From Fulvivirga lutea (lineage in GTDB: Bacteria > Bacteroidota > Bacteroidia > Cytophagales > Cyclobacteriaceae): DNA of 64,000 bases. The stretch lies in contig NZ_CP070608.1 in assembly GCF_017068455.1 (NCBI RefSeq), forward strand, positions 3,205,488-3,269,487, read 5' to 3'. The notes beneath the pieces are model-generated. The model worked only from the letters and a program-made list of their open reading frames with translations. It did no database searches and was not told the DNA's origin. Position 1 is the stretch's first letter. Each line of letters starts with the position of its first letter. This document shows positions 47,053 through 56,762 of the stretch, piece after piece. The position numbers were made by a program, and so were the translations under genes.

Positions 47053-50000
47053 TTATCTAACCAACATTACGGTACCCGTGTAAGGTTTTACAGCTGGGCA
47101 ACTGAAAACGAAATAATATACACCTTCAGGTAATGGTGTTCCTTCGTAAGTACCGTCCCAATCGTTATTGTACCCTAATTTTCTAAAAACCAAGCTTCCT
47201 CTCTCATCAAAAACACTAATTGTGCACTCCGGATAATTTTCTGATCTTTCTATTCTCCATGTTGGATCATTGCTATTATCAGGATTAAATGCCGCTATAT
47301 GTTCAACATCTATTTCTTCCGCAGATTGACCCACTATGATTTCTACAGTTGCTGTACCAATACATCCACCAGTTATAGCTCCCATTACTGTGTAAGTTAT
47401 GTTTGATGTTGGAGTAGAAATAGGGTTGGCAACCGAAGGGTCTGATAAAAAATCAGTTGGCGACCAGCTATAACTGTCTGCTTCTGTAGCTAATAATTGT
47501 ACTTCAGTACCGCGAGAGATGGTTATGGAACCCTGAGTATCATTGGCAAAAGCAAGAACAGCTGGCACTTCTCCCTGTACTATCGTTATCTGATCTGTCG
47601 ATTCACAATCATTATTATCCAAAGCAACAACGCTATATGTGCCTGCTGTTGAGACAGAAATTACTTCAGTTGTTTCGCCATTGCCCCACGTTATAGAGCT
47701 AAATGTACCATCTGCTGTTAAATCAATTGTTTCACCTTCGCATATAGTGTTATCAGGTGCCGTTATATTAACAGGAACTGCGTCAACTACATTAATCGTA
47801 TTTGTGGTATTGGAAGTACAGCCTGTTACTCCTGTATATTGAATGGATAAAGTAATATCATAACTACCCGAAGTGGTAAAAATTCGAATCGCATCAGTCG
47901 TATTTACCGGAGAACCATCACCAAAATCCCATGAATATACTACTGTAGCATTAGGGTCAACTGTAGATGTGTTTGTAAAAGTAGCGTCAATTCCCGTACA
48001 GATTGGAGTATTAAAATCAAAGGAAGCAACTGGTGCAGACAAAACAAGCACATTCACTTCGTTGGTAAATACCTCGCAGCTGGTACTATTCTCAGTGATT
48101 CTAACTTGATAAACACCACTTGTGTTAGCTGAAAAGGTTGGAGAAGAACCGCCCGCATCAGCACCATCCCTTAGCCACTGATAGGTAAATCCGGCTCTAT
48201 TTTGCGTGGAAAGGGATACTGCAGAGCCCTGACAAACAGTTGTAGCACCTGAGGCACTCAAACTAAAACTAGGTGCAGTATTTATCAATACTTCCGTTGT
48301 GACTGAACTACTTAGACAGTCCCCAACTTTAACAGTAACTTCATAAAGGCCTGCATCTTCTAATGTCAGGTTAGAAATAACGGGATTCTGATCTGTTGAT
48401 GTAAAGCCATTGGGCCCAACCCAACTGTATGTTGCACCTGCCTGATTATCTACAGAAAGAGTAACTGTAGACCCTGTACACGCAGGACCATCGTTTGTAG
48501 CTACTGGGTCAGTTGGTATTGTACCTGACCCGTCAGATACATTGATTGAGGCTGTATTTGTGCAACTACCACCTTCAGAAACAGCAGTTACTTCATAGGT
48601 TCCAAATGTAGTTATATCGATGCTGCTAGTGGACAAACCTAAATCACCTGAATTAAGCGTCCAACTATAAGTAGTGCCCGGTGAGTTTTGCGTCTCCAAC
48701 GTTAAAGTTTGCCCCGCACAAATAGCCAAAGGTTGTTCATTTAAAATTGTTGGCTGAAAGCAATTAGAATTACGAATGATTTGTAGTGAAAAATTACCAC
48801 TTGGAATTTCCAATGCAGTAAAAGCCAAATCAGGTTTAGCATCACCATCTAAATCACCGGTATACATATTTCTATTTGCATAAGGTGTAGTATTATTTAT
48901 TGCAGTAAAATTCAATGAACCCTGATTTAATAATACAGAATATGACTCCTCTCCACGATCTGCTACAACTAAGTCTAAAAGGCCATCACCATTCATATCA
49001 GCTCCCCGTGCAACCCAAGGACCCGAGTTTGGCTTAGCTCCTGTTCCAACTGTAAATGCAGCAGCATTTGCATATGAAATCGTACCCGGTGAAGAAGTAT
49101 TTTCATAGATTAAAACATTACTTTTAAGTGTTTCAGTTACAATTAATTCTTTAAAACCATCTCCATTGAGGTCCGCAGCAGTAACATTAATTATAGTTTC
49201 ACCACCAGTTGTCAACTCAATAGGAGACCCAAAATTAAAGCCACCGCCTCCTAAATTTCGATATACGAAGAAGTTTGAAGCTTGATTTCTGGTCATCGCT
49301 AAATCTAAAAGTCCGTCATTATCTAAATCTTGTATTGATATACCACCACTGGTATCTTGAATATCAAGCTCAAAGATTAATGCGGTTTCAAATGAAATAT
49401 TTCCAACAGTACTATTATTCTCAACTATATTAATAAGTCGTTGCTCTGCATTACCATTCGTAACTACAAGATCAGGCTTCCCATCTCCATTTAAATCACC
49501 ATGCTCTACCTTAACGGCTTGATATGGGGATCCAGTTGGATCATTTGTTAAAAGATTAACAATAATTCTTCCTCCAAAAGATATATTACCAATGGTAGAT
49601 AAATTACGAAACAAATATAACTGGTTCGTATTACTCCCTTCTCTCGACATATACAAATCTTGCTTGCCATCACCATCTAGATCAGTGCACCCAATGCTTG
49701 TTGCTGGAGTACTGATGTCAATTGTCGATAACTCAAATGAAATAGCACCTACATTACTGTTGTTACGTAATATATTCACAAAAGTGCCATTTCTTTGAGT
49801 AGACGCTAAGTCAACTTTACCGTCTCCATCAAAATCACAACCGCAAATATCAAAGTTTTCAGTTCCGTTATTTAAAAGAGCGATTTCTGGTTCAAGATCA
49901 TTAACATCAAAACTTGCTCCCGAATAAGAGATGTAAAACAATTGTCTACTCACTCCACTTAAACCAGTACTCGTTCTGCTTACAGAAACAGGCGCATTTG

Positions 50001-50235
50001 GTGCAGCAGCTGGCGCCTCAACAACTATTGAAGTATTTGAAACGCTAACAATATTCTGAGCAAGAACACCTCCAAACCACACACGCACATCTGCGGCATT
50101 TGTTCCAAATCCAGATCCAGATATTACCACTTCACCTCCGGGATAAGTCGTTTCCGGATCAATATTGCTAACAGTTGGCTGTGCAATGGCGATAGTAGAA
50201 GTAATTATGAAAAATAATAAAAAAGTGTTTCGCAT
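47053..50235 (-). CDS. T9SS-secreted FG-GAP/Ig/PKD multidomain surface protein
   Basis: The 1060-residue protein has a signal peptide (1-18, ending AIAQ). An IPT/TIG domain follows (about 20-105, SNIDPETTYPGGEVVISGSGFG), then six to seven FG-GAP/VCBS repeats (about 115-480, such as DFDGDGKVDL and DLNGDGKPDLVV). Next come Ig-like modules (about 490-735), a PKD domain (about 740-815, YSWDFGDGSPV) and two more Ig-like modules. The C-terminal type B sorting domain (about 970-1060) includes NDPTWRIERSENYPECTISVFD in two parts and WDGTYEGTPLPEGVYYF. It should be exported by the T9SS and held at the surface. It is the second gene of the operon, 1 base after the PorP-SPOR gene, which is probably its anchor. 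Confidence 0.92.
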   Translation of the reverse strand: MRNTFLLFFIITSTIAIAQPTVSNIDPETTYPGGEVVISGSGFGTNAADVRVWFGGVLAQNIVSVSNTSIVVEAPAAAPNAPVSVSRTSTGLSGVSRQLFYISYSGASFDVNDLEPEIALLNNGTENFDICGCDFDGDGKVDLASTQRNGTFVNILRNNSNVGAISFELSTIDISTPATSIGCTDLDGDGKQDLYMSREGSNTNQLYLFRNLSTIGNISFGGRIIVNLLTNDPTGSPYQAVKVEHGDLNGDGKPDLVVTNGNAEQRLINIVENNSTVGNISFETALIFELDIQDTSGGISIQDLDNDGLLDLAMTRNQASNFFVYRNLGGGGFNFGSPIELTTGGETIINVTAADLNGDGFKELIVTETLKSNVLIYENTSSPGTISYANAAAFTVGTGAKPNSGPWVARGADMNGDGLLDLVVADRGEESYSVLLNQGSLNFTAINNTTPYANRNMYTGDLDGDAKPDLAFTALEIPSGNFSLQIIRNSNCFQPTILNEQPLAICAGQTLTLETQNSPGTTYSWTLNSGDLGLSTSSIDITTFGTYEVTAVSEGGSCTNTASINVSDGSGTIPTDPVATNDGPACTGSTVTLSVDNQAGATYSWVGPNGFTSTDQNPVISNLTLEDAGLYEVTVKVGDCLSSSVTTEVLINTAPSFSLSASGATTVCQGSAVSLSTQNRAGFTYQWLRDGADAGGSSPTFSANTSGVYQVRITENSTSCEVFTNEVNVLVLSAPVASFDFNTPICTGIDATFTNTSTVDPNATVVYSWDFGDGSPVNTTDAIRIFTTSGSYDITLSIQYTGVTGCTSNTTNTINVVDAVPVNITAPDNTICEGETIDLTADGTFSSITWGNGETTEVISVSTAGTYSVVALDNNDCESTDQITIVQGEVPAVLAFANDTQGSITISRGTEVQLLATEADSYSWSPTDFLSDPSVANPISTPTSNITYTVMGAITGGCIGTATVEIIVGQSAEEIDVEHIAAFNPDNSNDPTWRIERSENYPECTISVFDERGSLVFRKLGYNNDWDGTYEGTPLPEGVYYFVFSCPAVKPYTGTVMLVR

Positions 50236-50236
50236 T

Positions 50237-51946
50237 TTATTGAACTGTTAGTACCCAAGCTTTTGAGAAAATTTGTTTTCTTCTCAGTTCATCTCGTTTA
50301 GCTCGAGCATCTTCTATAACATCTCCCTGATGAACATAAACATACCAATATCCCTCTTGAGTAATATATCCAAACTTCGATTGGTAACCTCTAAAGAATA
50401 AGTCATCAGAATACTTTTCTGCATGCTCATAACTACCAAATACGCCTACAATTACGTACTCTCCACTTTGTAATTCAAGCAGATGACCACCTCTCTTTAC
50501 AACTACCCTATCCTCTGTAGTATATCTCTCAACAAGATTTTGCGCAGGGTTTACAGGTTTGTTCTCTTTTACTTTAGGTGTAGGTTTATTTTCAATAATA
50601 GGTTCTTGAATAGGCTTATCTTCTTCTCTCTGAACTTTTTCCTCTACAACTGTTTCCGTCATTGGTTTTTCTGGTTGTTTCTGAATTTCATCTTCCACTA
50701 TTGGTTCAGTAACAGCCTTTTCATTATTCTTAGCTGCATTTTCTTTTGCTATTTGATTAGCCTTTTCTTGAGCTTCCTTTACTGCTTTTTCACGGGCTTC
50801 TCTCTCAGCCAGTTCCCTTGCCTCTCTTTCTTCAGCTGATTTTGCTTCGTTTTCAGCCCTTTCTTGTGCAAGCCTTTCTTCTTCTTTAGCTTTCTCTTCC
50901 GCTTCAAGCTGCCTACGTTGCTCTTCTAACTTACGCTGCTCTTCAAGTTGTTTTCTTCGTTCTTCTAAGGCTAATTGTCTTTTAGACTTTGGCTTCGGTA
51001 ATTCAGAATCAACAAAAGAGTACACAAAACGGTCTTTCTTTTTACCCCCCAGCAATAAATTAAGCTGAATCTCATGCGTAGGACTGTTTATTTCATTATC
51101 GTCACTATTTTGAATACTATATGAATAACCCAAACCAAAAGTCTTATTAAACTTGAAGCCTGCAAGAGCAGAAATTCCAAAATCTTGTCTGTAAGATCCA
51201 CCAAACCATACCGTATGATTCAATGTAATGATTCCTGTGCCCTCTATTAAAGGAGGCAGCACATCGCTATATCTATACAAAAGATAAGGTTCAAACATGT
51301 GTTTTTTCTTCTTGGAGAAGTAAAAACGATTACTAGCAAAGATTAGCAAATTCTCTAGCGGACTAATTTCTCCCTGACTAAATGATTCAGTTGTTACCAA
51401 CTCATCACTAAAAATGTTAGGAATGGAAACCCCAAAATTGAAATATTTGGCTTGTAAGGATAAACCTGCATTACCAATAAGGAATAAATTATCTTCGGCT
51501 AACGGATCAATATCAATCAAAATATTTGGATCAACATTAGCCAGCACATCGGTATCTACTGTATTCGATGCTGCTCCAAACGAAGCCCCAAACCTCAATA
51601 CGAATTTATCCGAGAGAGAAATTCCTACTGAATTAGACAAATATGCTGAAGTAGTATTTAAAGGCCCACGTTCTGCGTTGGTAATATTCAACCCAAAACC
51701 TATTTTATTTCCTATAGGTGTGTGAAAAGAGGCATTTGCTATTTTGGGAGCCCCTTCAATATCTAACCATTGCATTCTGTATGTTAAAAATAATGAAGGC
51801 CTACCATCAGTTCCTGCATAAGAGGGGTTTATAGTATATGGGTTCATGAAATAGTGTGAGAAATTACTATTATCTTGAGCAAGGCTGGTTTGAATGCTGA
51901 AGACCCAAAATATCGAACAGCACAATATAAGTAGTCTAAAAAACAT
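50237..51946 (-). CDS. PorP/SprF-family barrel fused to a coiled coil and a SPOR-like domain
   Basis: The 569-residue protein has a signal peptide (1-23, ending SLAQ) and a PorP/SprF barrel at 25-300, with MNPYTINPSYAGTDG, YRMQWLDIEGAPK and a final HEIQLNLLLGG strand. An extremely charged Glu/Arg/Lys/Ala coiled coil follows (about 321-408, with ERRKQLEEQRKLEEQRR). A Pro/Glu-rich flexible linker (410-470) leads to a C-terminal SPOR-like domain (494-569, GEYVIVGVFGSYEHAEKY and GYWYVYVHQGD). SPOR domains bind denuded peptidoglycan glycans. Together this suggests a barrel in the outer membrane tied across the periplasm to the cell wall. It is the first gene of the four-gene operon. Confidence 0.88.
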   Translation of the reverse strand: MFFRLLILCCSIFWVFSIQTSLAQDNSNFSHYFMNPYTINPSYAGTDGRPSLFLTYRMQWLDIEGAPKIANASFHTPIGNKIGFGLNITNAERGPLNTTSAYLSNSVGISLSDKFVLRFGASFGAASNTVDTDVLANVDPNILIDIDPLAEDNLFLIGNAGLSLQAKYFNFGVSIPNIFSDELVTTESFSQGEISPLENLLIFASNRFYFSKKKKHMFEPYLLYRYSDVLPPLIEGTGIITLNHTVWFGGSYRQDFGISALAGFKFNKTFGLGYSYSIQNSDDNEINSPTHEIQLNLLLGGKKKDRFVYSFVDSELPKPKSKRQLALEERRKQLEEQRKLEEQRRQLEAEEKAKEEERLAQERAENEAKSAEEREARELAEREAREKAVKEAQEKANQIAKENAAKNNEKAVTEPIVEDEIQKQPEKPMTETVVEEKVQREEDKPIQEPIIENKPTPKVKENKPVNPAQNLVERYTTEDRVVVKRGGHLLELQSGEYVIVGVFGSYEHAEKYSDDLFFRGYQSKFGYITQEGYWYVYVHQGDVIEDARAKRDELRRKQIFSKAWVLTVQ

Positions 51947-52104
51947 TAAGACATTAGTTTAAAAAATGAATTTTGAAAATAACATTCGTCATTCATTACA
52001 AAACTGTCAAAAAAGAACTTAATTGCATGAACTTGAGACACATATCCGTTTGGAATATACTATTTTTTTAGTTTAAATTATATTTAAGCATTCGAATAAT
52101 TTAG

Positions 52105-52890
52105 GTGAGCACTAGAATTTTTAAGCTTTTCGCACTGTTTTTTATCGCATTTAGTATTCAACTAAATGCTCAAAAATTTGACATCGGTTTACTCGCAGGT
52201 CCACAAGCTTACACTGTGTCTTTTGAAGATAAAGATGACAGAGATGAGTATGATTCTAAGATTAAACTGGGTTACCGAGCTGGAGCCTATATCTTGTTCC
52301 CGCTAGAAAATGATTTCGCATGGTCTGTCGAAGGATTTTTTTCGAGAAAAGGCCGAAACTTAGAAAGTAATTTTAACGGGCAAGATGTTGTCAATAACGC
52401 TTCTTACAATTTTATTGAACTCAATTTTTTACTTCGAAAAGAGTTTAATTTAACTCTCATTAAAGGATTAGAAGGTAAGTGGTTTTTGAATATAGGCCCG
52501 AATATCAATTATTGGTTAAGTGGCAAAGGTACCATAGATGCCACTGTAGATTTAGACTATAAAGTTAAGTTTGAGGATGGTCCAGGTGATTTCGAATATA
52601 ACTACATAAGAGATGGCAATCGCTGGTTATTTGGAATTGATTTTGGAATTGGAATTGATAACCAGATAATTAAATCTCAAAAAGTGGAGGCTGAGCTGCG
52701 ATTCACGTTAGGTCAAACATTCTTAGGAGCGAAAGATGGTTCAGTGCCTGTCAATGATTTTCAAGTTAATGACAACTTAAGGGCCAATTATCGTGTATTG
52801 GCATTAGTTATTAGATATGGTATTGGAGTTGACTTCAAAAATGCTCGAAAAGGTAAGAGTACGCTCAAGATAAAGAAAAGGAAGAGGTAA
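52105..52890 (+). CDS. PorT-family outer membrane beta-barrel protein
   Basis: The 261-residue protein starts at a GTG (52105). The residues after it (STRIFKLFALFFIAFSIQLNAQ) form a signal peptide, and no ATG would preserve it. The mature part, KFDIGLLAGPQAYTVSF, GYRAGAYILFPLENDFAWSVEGFFSRKG and YGIGVDFK, fits an 8-stranded PorT-like barrel. A basic tail (KGKSTLKIKKRKR) extends past the last strand, presumably into the periplasm. It is divergent from the T9SS operon, with a 158-base shared upstream region, so co-regulation is possible. No specific function is known. Confidence 0.82.
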   Translation: MSTRIFKLFALFFIAFSIQLNAQKFDIGLLAGPQAYTVSFEDKDDRDEYDSKIKLGYRAGAYILFPLENDFAWSVEGFFSRKGRNLESNFNGQDVVNNASYNFIELNFLLRKEFNLTLIKGLEGKWFLNIGPNINYWLSGKGTIDATVDLDYKVKFEDGPGDFEYNYIRDGNRWLFGIDFGIGIDNQIIKSQKVEAELRFTLGQTFLGAKDGSVPVNDFQVNDNLRANYRVLALVIRYGIGVDFKNARKGKSTLKIKKRKR

Positions 52891-52926
52891 TCTGCCGCAA
52901 TAACACTCCGTTACATACAATTTTCT

Positions 52927-52934
52927 TAATTTTG
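52927..52934 (+). promoter_or_regulatory. Putative -7 box of the mtaB promoter
   Basis: TAATTTTG matches TAnnTTTG exactly and ends 7 bases before the mtaB ATG, so the transcript would be leaderless or nearly so. No clear -33 TTTG is seen. Confidence 0.4.
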
Positions 52935-52941
52935 CCACCCT

Positions 52942-54258
52942 ATGAAAAAAGTGGCATTCTATACACTTGGTTGTAAACTTAATTTTTCAGAGACCTCTTC
53001 GATTTCAAGAATGTTTGAAGAAAGAGGCTATCTAAAGGTAGAGTTCTCAGATCAGCCAGATATTTTCATTATCAATACGTGTTCTGTTACAGAAAATGCA
53101 GATAAAAAGTGTCGCAAAGTGGTAAAAGAGGCACGAAAAATTTCACCTGATGCATATGTTGCAATCATCGGTTGCTACGCACAACTAAAACCAAAAGAAA
53201 TATCTGAAATTCCTGGTGTAGATGCTGTATTAGGTGCCGCTGAAAAATTTCAACTCATAGATTTATTGGATGGTTTTATTAGAGAAAAACAAACTAAAAT
53301 AATAGCTTCTGATGTAGAGGAAGCAAATATCTTCCATAAGTCATATTCTATTAATGACCGGACACGTACTTTTTTAAAAGTTCAAGATGGATGCGATTAT
53401 AGCTGCACATTTTGCACCATACCCATGGCACGTGGAGGCAGTAGAAGTGACACCATTGAAAATGTTATTAAAAATGCCAATGATATTGTAGCAAGTGGGG
53501 TGAAAGAAATTGTTCTAACTGGCGTAAATACGGGCGATTTTGGCATCAGAGATGGAAAAAGACAAGACCGATTCATTGATTTAGTTAAAGAATTAGATAA
53601 AGTCGATGGGTTAGAGAGAATCCGTATTTCATCTATTGAACCAAATCTACTCACAGATGAAATTATCGAGTTTGTAGCTCAATCAAATAAATTTGTTCCG
53701 CACTTTCACATACCACTCCAATCAGGTTCAGATAATCTTCTGAAGAAAATGAAAAGAAGGTATCTAACAGAATTATATACGTCCAGAATTACCAAAATAA
53801 AAGAACTGATGCCAGATTGTTGTATTGGTGTAGATGTAATAGTAGGTTTTCCAGGAGAATCTGACGAAGAGTTTCAATTAACTTATAAGTACTTAAATGA
53901 ACTGGATATCTCTTATTTGCATGTCTTCTCATACTCTGAAAGAGCAAATACATCGGCTACTGAGATGGCTGGTATTGTACCTATGAAAAAACGTAATGAA
54001 AGATCGAAAATGCTTCGTAATCTTTCTGATAAAAAAAGAAGATTCTTTTACGAGTCACAACTTGGTAAGCAACGTGAAGTGTTATTTGAGGAAGACATTG
54101 AAAATGGTCAGATTCACGGTTATACTGACAATTATATTCGAATTAGCGCAAAATATGACCCAATTTTAATTAATGAAACAAAGGTTATTAAACTTGATCA
54201 TATTTTAGCTGACGGAACAGTTCATATTTCAGAACCTGAAGAAATACTAGTTCACTAA
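52942..54258 (+). CDS. mtaB: tRNA t6A37 methylthiotransferase MtaB
   Basis: This 438-residue radical-SAM enzyme adds a methylthio group to N6-threonylcarbamoyladenosine-37 of ANN-decoding tRNAs. The N-terminal UPF0004 domain carries the auxiliary iron-sulfur cysteines C11, C47 and C78 (TLGCKLNF, NTCSVT, IGCYAQ). The SAM cluster motif is C151-x3-C155-x2-C158 (DGCDYSCTFC). A C-terminal TRAM-like domain follows (about 375-435). Absence of MiaB- or RimO-specific features and the opening VAFYTLGCKLNFSET favour MtaB. Its TAA overlaps the ATG of the following peroxiredoxin by one base. Confidence 0.93.
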   Translation: MKKVAFYTLGCKLNFSETSSISRMFEERGYLKVEFSDQPDIFIINTCSVTENADKKCRKVVKEARKISPDAYVAIIGCYAQLKPKEISEIPGVDAVLGAAEKFQLIDLLDGFIREKQTKIIASDVEEANIFHKSYSINDRTRTFLKVQDGCDYSCTFCTIPMARGGSRSDTIENVIKNANDIVASGVKEIVLTGVNTGDFGIRDGKRQDRFIDLVKELDKVDGLERIRISSIEPNLLTDEIIEFVAQSNKFVPHFHIPLQSGSDNLLKKMKRRYLTELYTSRITKIKELMPDCCIGVDVIVGFPGESDEEFQLTYKYLNELDISYLHVFSYSERANTSATEMAGIVPMKKRNERSKMLRNLSDKKRRFFYESQLGKQREVLFEEDIENGQIHGYTDNYIRISAKYDPILINETKVIKLDHILADGTVHISEPEEILVH

Positions 54259-54707
54259 TGGCGCTTAAATTAGGTAGCAAAGCCCCCAGGTTCTCTCTTC
54301 CTTCGAGTAATGGAAGTGTATTCAAGTTAGAAGATCAAAAAGGTAGCCCCTTAGTATTATATTTTTATCCGAAGAATTTTACTCCAGGGTGTACGAAAGA
54401 AGCATGTTCTTTTAGAGACCATCACGATGAATTACAAGAATTAGATGTGAAAGTGGTAGGAATCAGTAGGGATTCAGTGTCAAGTCACAAAAAATTTAAA
54501 GAGAAACACAATCTTAATTTTGAGTTACTTTCTGATCAAAGTGGTGATGTTTGTAAACTCTATGATGCACTCATACCCGTATTGAACATCCCTAAAAGAA
54601 TAACATATTTGTTAGATTCGGACTTAAAAATTCAATATGCTTTTGATAGTCTTTTTGGGTATAAAGCACATATTGAAAATGCCATTAAGGCATTGAAAAC
54701 TAAATAA
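54258..54707 (+). CDS. Second Bcp/PrxQ-type peroxiredoxin
   Basis: The 149-residue protein has the peroxidatic Cys45 in FTPGCTKEAC and the resolving Cys50, the same PrxQ layout as the protein at 3317-3766 but clearly divergent in sequence. It probably reduces lipid or organic hydroperoxides with thioredoxin. The TAATG junction with mtaB implies translational coupling, linking it to a radical-SAM iron-sulfur enzyme. Its end overlaps the convergent ABC gene by 8 bases. Confidence 0.92.
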   Translation: MALKLGSKAPRFSLPSSNGSVFKLEDQKGSPLVLYFYPKNFTPGCTKEACSFRDHHDELQELDVKVVGISRDSVSSHKKFKEKHNLNFELLSDQSGDVCKLYDALIPVLNIPKRITYLLDSDLKIQYAFDSLFGYKAHIENAIKALKTK

Positions 54708-55350
54708 AGATACCATCTTGCATTTCTAACTTTCTATCTGCCATTTGAGCAAGGGAATTGTTATGAGTAACAATTACAAAAGTTTGATTTAACTCCTCCC
54801 GCAGCTTAAAGAACAAATCATGCAACTGTTCGGCATTTTTCGAATCTAGATTTCCGCTTGGCTCATCAGCAAAAATTATAGACGGGTTGTTAATTAAAGC
54901 ACGAGCAACCGATACGCGTTGTTGCTCTCCTCCACTTAATTCCGATGGTTTATGCTTAGCTCTACCTCCTACTCCCAACTTTTCCAATAGTTCACTTGCT
55001 CTCTTTTCAGCACCTTTTAGTGATTCACCTTTAATTAATGCCGGAATACAAACATTCTCGAGCGCATTAAATTCAGGAAGTAGGTTATGAAATTGAAATA
55101 TAAACCCAATGTGCGTATTTCTAAAATTGGCCTTTTTTGTTGAGTTCAGCTTTAATACATTTTCATCATTAATTGTTACAATCCCTTTATCTGGAATATC
55201 CAAAGTGCCCAAAATATGAAGTAAAGTGCTTTTGCCTGCTCCGGAAGCCCCAGTAATTGAAACTACTTCATTTCTCTTCACTTCAAAATCGACTCCTTTC
55301 AAAACCTCAAGATCTCCGTAAGACTTATGAATATCTTTTGCTACCAGCAT
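54700..55350 (-). CDS. ABC transporter ATP-binding protein, LolD/MacB type
   Basis: The 216-residue ATPase has Walker [10 protein letters not shown] (34-42), the Q-loop in [10 protein letters not shown], the signature [15 protein letters not shown] (138-152) and Walker [13 protein letters not shown] with catalytic E163. The GNLD after Walker B and the overall length match LolD-like ATPases that power outer-membrane lipoprotein release or MacB-type export. The permease (LolC/E) is not adjacent, so the exact system is unproven. The gene stands alone, divergent from sucC. Confidence 0.9.
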   Translation of the reverse strand: MLVAKDIHKSYGDLEVLKGVDFEVKRNEVVSITGASGAGKSTLLHILGTLDIPDKGIVTINDENVLKLNSTKKANFRNTHIGFIFQFHNLLPEFNALENVCIPALIKGESLKGAEKRASELLEKLGVGGRAKHKPSELSGGEQQRVSVARALINNPSIIFADEPSGNLDSKNAEQLHDLFFKLREELNQTFVIVTHNNSLAQMADRKLEMQDGIFI

Positions 55351-55416
55351 ATGAATACTTCAAAATAACGATGAAGCTCAAACTTACTAAAAGCCACTAT
55401 TAATCCGTCTCAATTC

Positions 55417-55447
55417 TTGAAATATAAGGCCAAAAGAACTACTTTCG
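55417..55447 (+). promoter_or_regulatory. Putative sucC promoter
   Basis: TTG at 55417-55419 is followed after 20 bases by TACTTTCG (55440-55447), one mismatch from TAnnTTTG. The ATG lies 17 bases after the box. Confidence 0.4.
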
Positions 55448-55464
55448 TGCAAAAATTTTAAGGC

Positions 55465-56676
55465 ATGAACATACACGAATATCAAGCTAAAGACATACTA
55501 AAAAATTACGGTGTAAATATCCAAAGAGGCATCGTGGCAGATAATCCTGAAAAGGCACTAGCAGCTGCTAAGGAATTGAATAAAGAGACTGGTACTAGCT
55601 GGTATGTATTAAAGGCTCAAATACATGCAGGTGGTCGTGGAAAAGGAAAGATTAAAGAAACAGGATCAAATGGTGTTGTTCTTGCCAAATCAATTGATGA
55701 AGTTGCCCCTAAGGCGAAAGACATCATTAATGGTACTTTGGTTACCCATCAAACTGGTGAAGAAGGTAAGAAAGTAAACAAGCTTTTAATTGCTGAAGAT
55801 GTATACTACCCGGGAGACTCAGAACCGAAAGAATATTATATGAGTATTTTGCTTGATAGAGCAAAGGGATGCAACGTAATCATGGCTTCTACTGAGGGCG
55901 GAATGGACATTGAAGAGGTTGCAGCAAATACTCCAGAAAAAATTATTAAAGAATGGATCGATCCTTCTGTTGGATTACAGTCATTCCAGGCAAGAAAGGT
56001 AGCTTTTGCATTAGGGTTGGAAGGTAATGCTTTTAAAGAAATGGTAAAGTTTATTCATTCCTTATACAAAGCATATGAAGCAACAGATTCTTCAATGTTT
56101 GAAATTAATCCTGTGCTGAAAACTTCAGATGATAAAATTCTAGCAGTTGATGCAAAAGTAAACTTAGATGATAATGCTTTATTTAGACATAAGGATCTTG
56201 TAGAGCTAAGAGATATAAGTGAAGAAGATCCGGCAGAAGTAGAAGCTGGAAAGTCTGGCTTGAGTTATGTGAAGTTAGATGGCAACGTTGGGTGTATGGT
56301 AAACGGAGCTGGTTTGGCCATGGCAACAATGGATATCATTAAACTTTCAGGTGGTGAGCCTGCTAACTTTCTTGATGTAGGTGGTGGTGCCAATGCTGAA
56401 ACTGTAGAAGCCGGGTTTAGAATCATTTTAAAAGATACTAGTGTTAAAGCTATACTAATTAACATATTTGGTGGTATTGTTAGATGTGATAGAGTTGCGA
56501 ATGGTGTTGTTGAAGCCTACAAGAAAATAGGCAATATTGATATTCCAATTATTGTAAGACTTCAAGGTACTAATGCAGAAGAAGGTGCTAAAATCATTGA
56601 AGAGTCAGGGCTGAAGGTTGCATCAGCCATATTATTGAAAGATGCCGCTTCAAAAGTAAGTGAAGTATTAAAATAA
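55465..56676 (+). CDS. sucC: Succinyl-CoA synthetase beta subunit (ADP-forming)
   Basis: The 403-residue citric-acid-cycle enzyme subunit has an ATP-grasp domain (about 1-230, opening [17 protein letters not shown], with [13 protein letters not shown] and FEINPVLK) and a C-terminal CoA-ligase domain (about 255-395). The phosphate-binding segment is [16 protein letters not shown] and the Rossmann-like part is [14 protein letters not shown]. It pairs with SucD to interconvert succinyl-CoA and succinate with nucleotide phosphorylation. The sucD gene is not in the window, so the two subunits are encoded at separate loci. The downstream neighbour is the tRNA-Arg region. Confidence 0.95.
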   Translation: MNIHEYQAKDILKNYGVNIQRGIVADNPEKALAAAKELNKETGTSWYVLKAQIHAGGRGKGKIKETGSNGVVLAKSIDEVAPKAKDIINGTLVTHQTGEEGKKVNKLLIAEDVYYPGDSEPKEYYMSILLDRAKGCNVIMASTEGGMDIEEVAANTPEKIIKEWIDPSVGLQSFQARKVAFALGLEGNAFKEMVKFIHSLYKAYEATDSSMFEINPVLKTSDDKILAVDAKVNLDDNALFRHKDLVELRDISEEDPAEVEAGKSGLSYVKLDGNVGCMVNGAGLAMATMDIIKLSGGEPANFLDVGGGANAETVEAGFRIILKDTSVKAILINIFGGIVRCDRVANGVVEAYKKIGNIDIPIIVRLQGTNAEEGAKIIEESGLKVASAILLKDAASKVSEVLK

Positions 56677-56707
56677 GTTTAAATAGCATCCGTAGTTCAA
56701 CTGGATA

Positions 56708-56727
56708 CCTGCCTGTCGGCAGACAGG
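56708..56727. repeat. 20-bp palindromic insertion in the D-loop of the disrupted tRNA-Arg
   Basis: CCTGCCTGTCGGCAGACAGG sits between GGATA and GAATA of the tRNA. The intact copy has these directly joined, so exactly 20 bases were added without target duplication. The arms CCTGCCTG and CAGACAGG form an 8-bp hairpin with one mismatch and loop TCGG, resembling a REP element. Confidence 0.85.
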
Positions 56728-56762
56728 GAATACCAGATTTCGGCTCTGGAGGTTGAGGGTTC

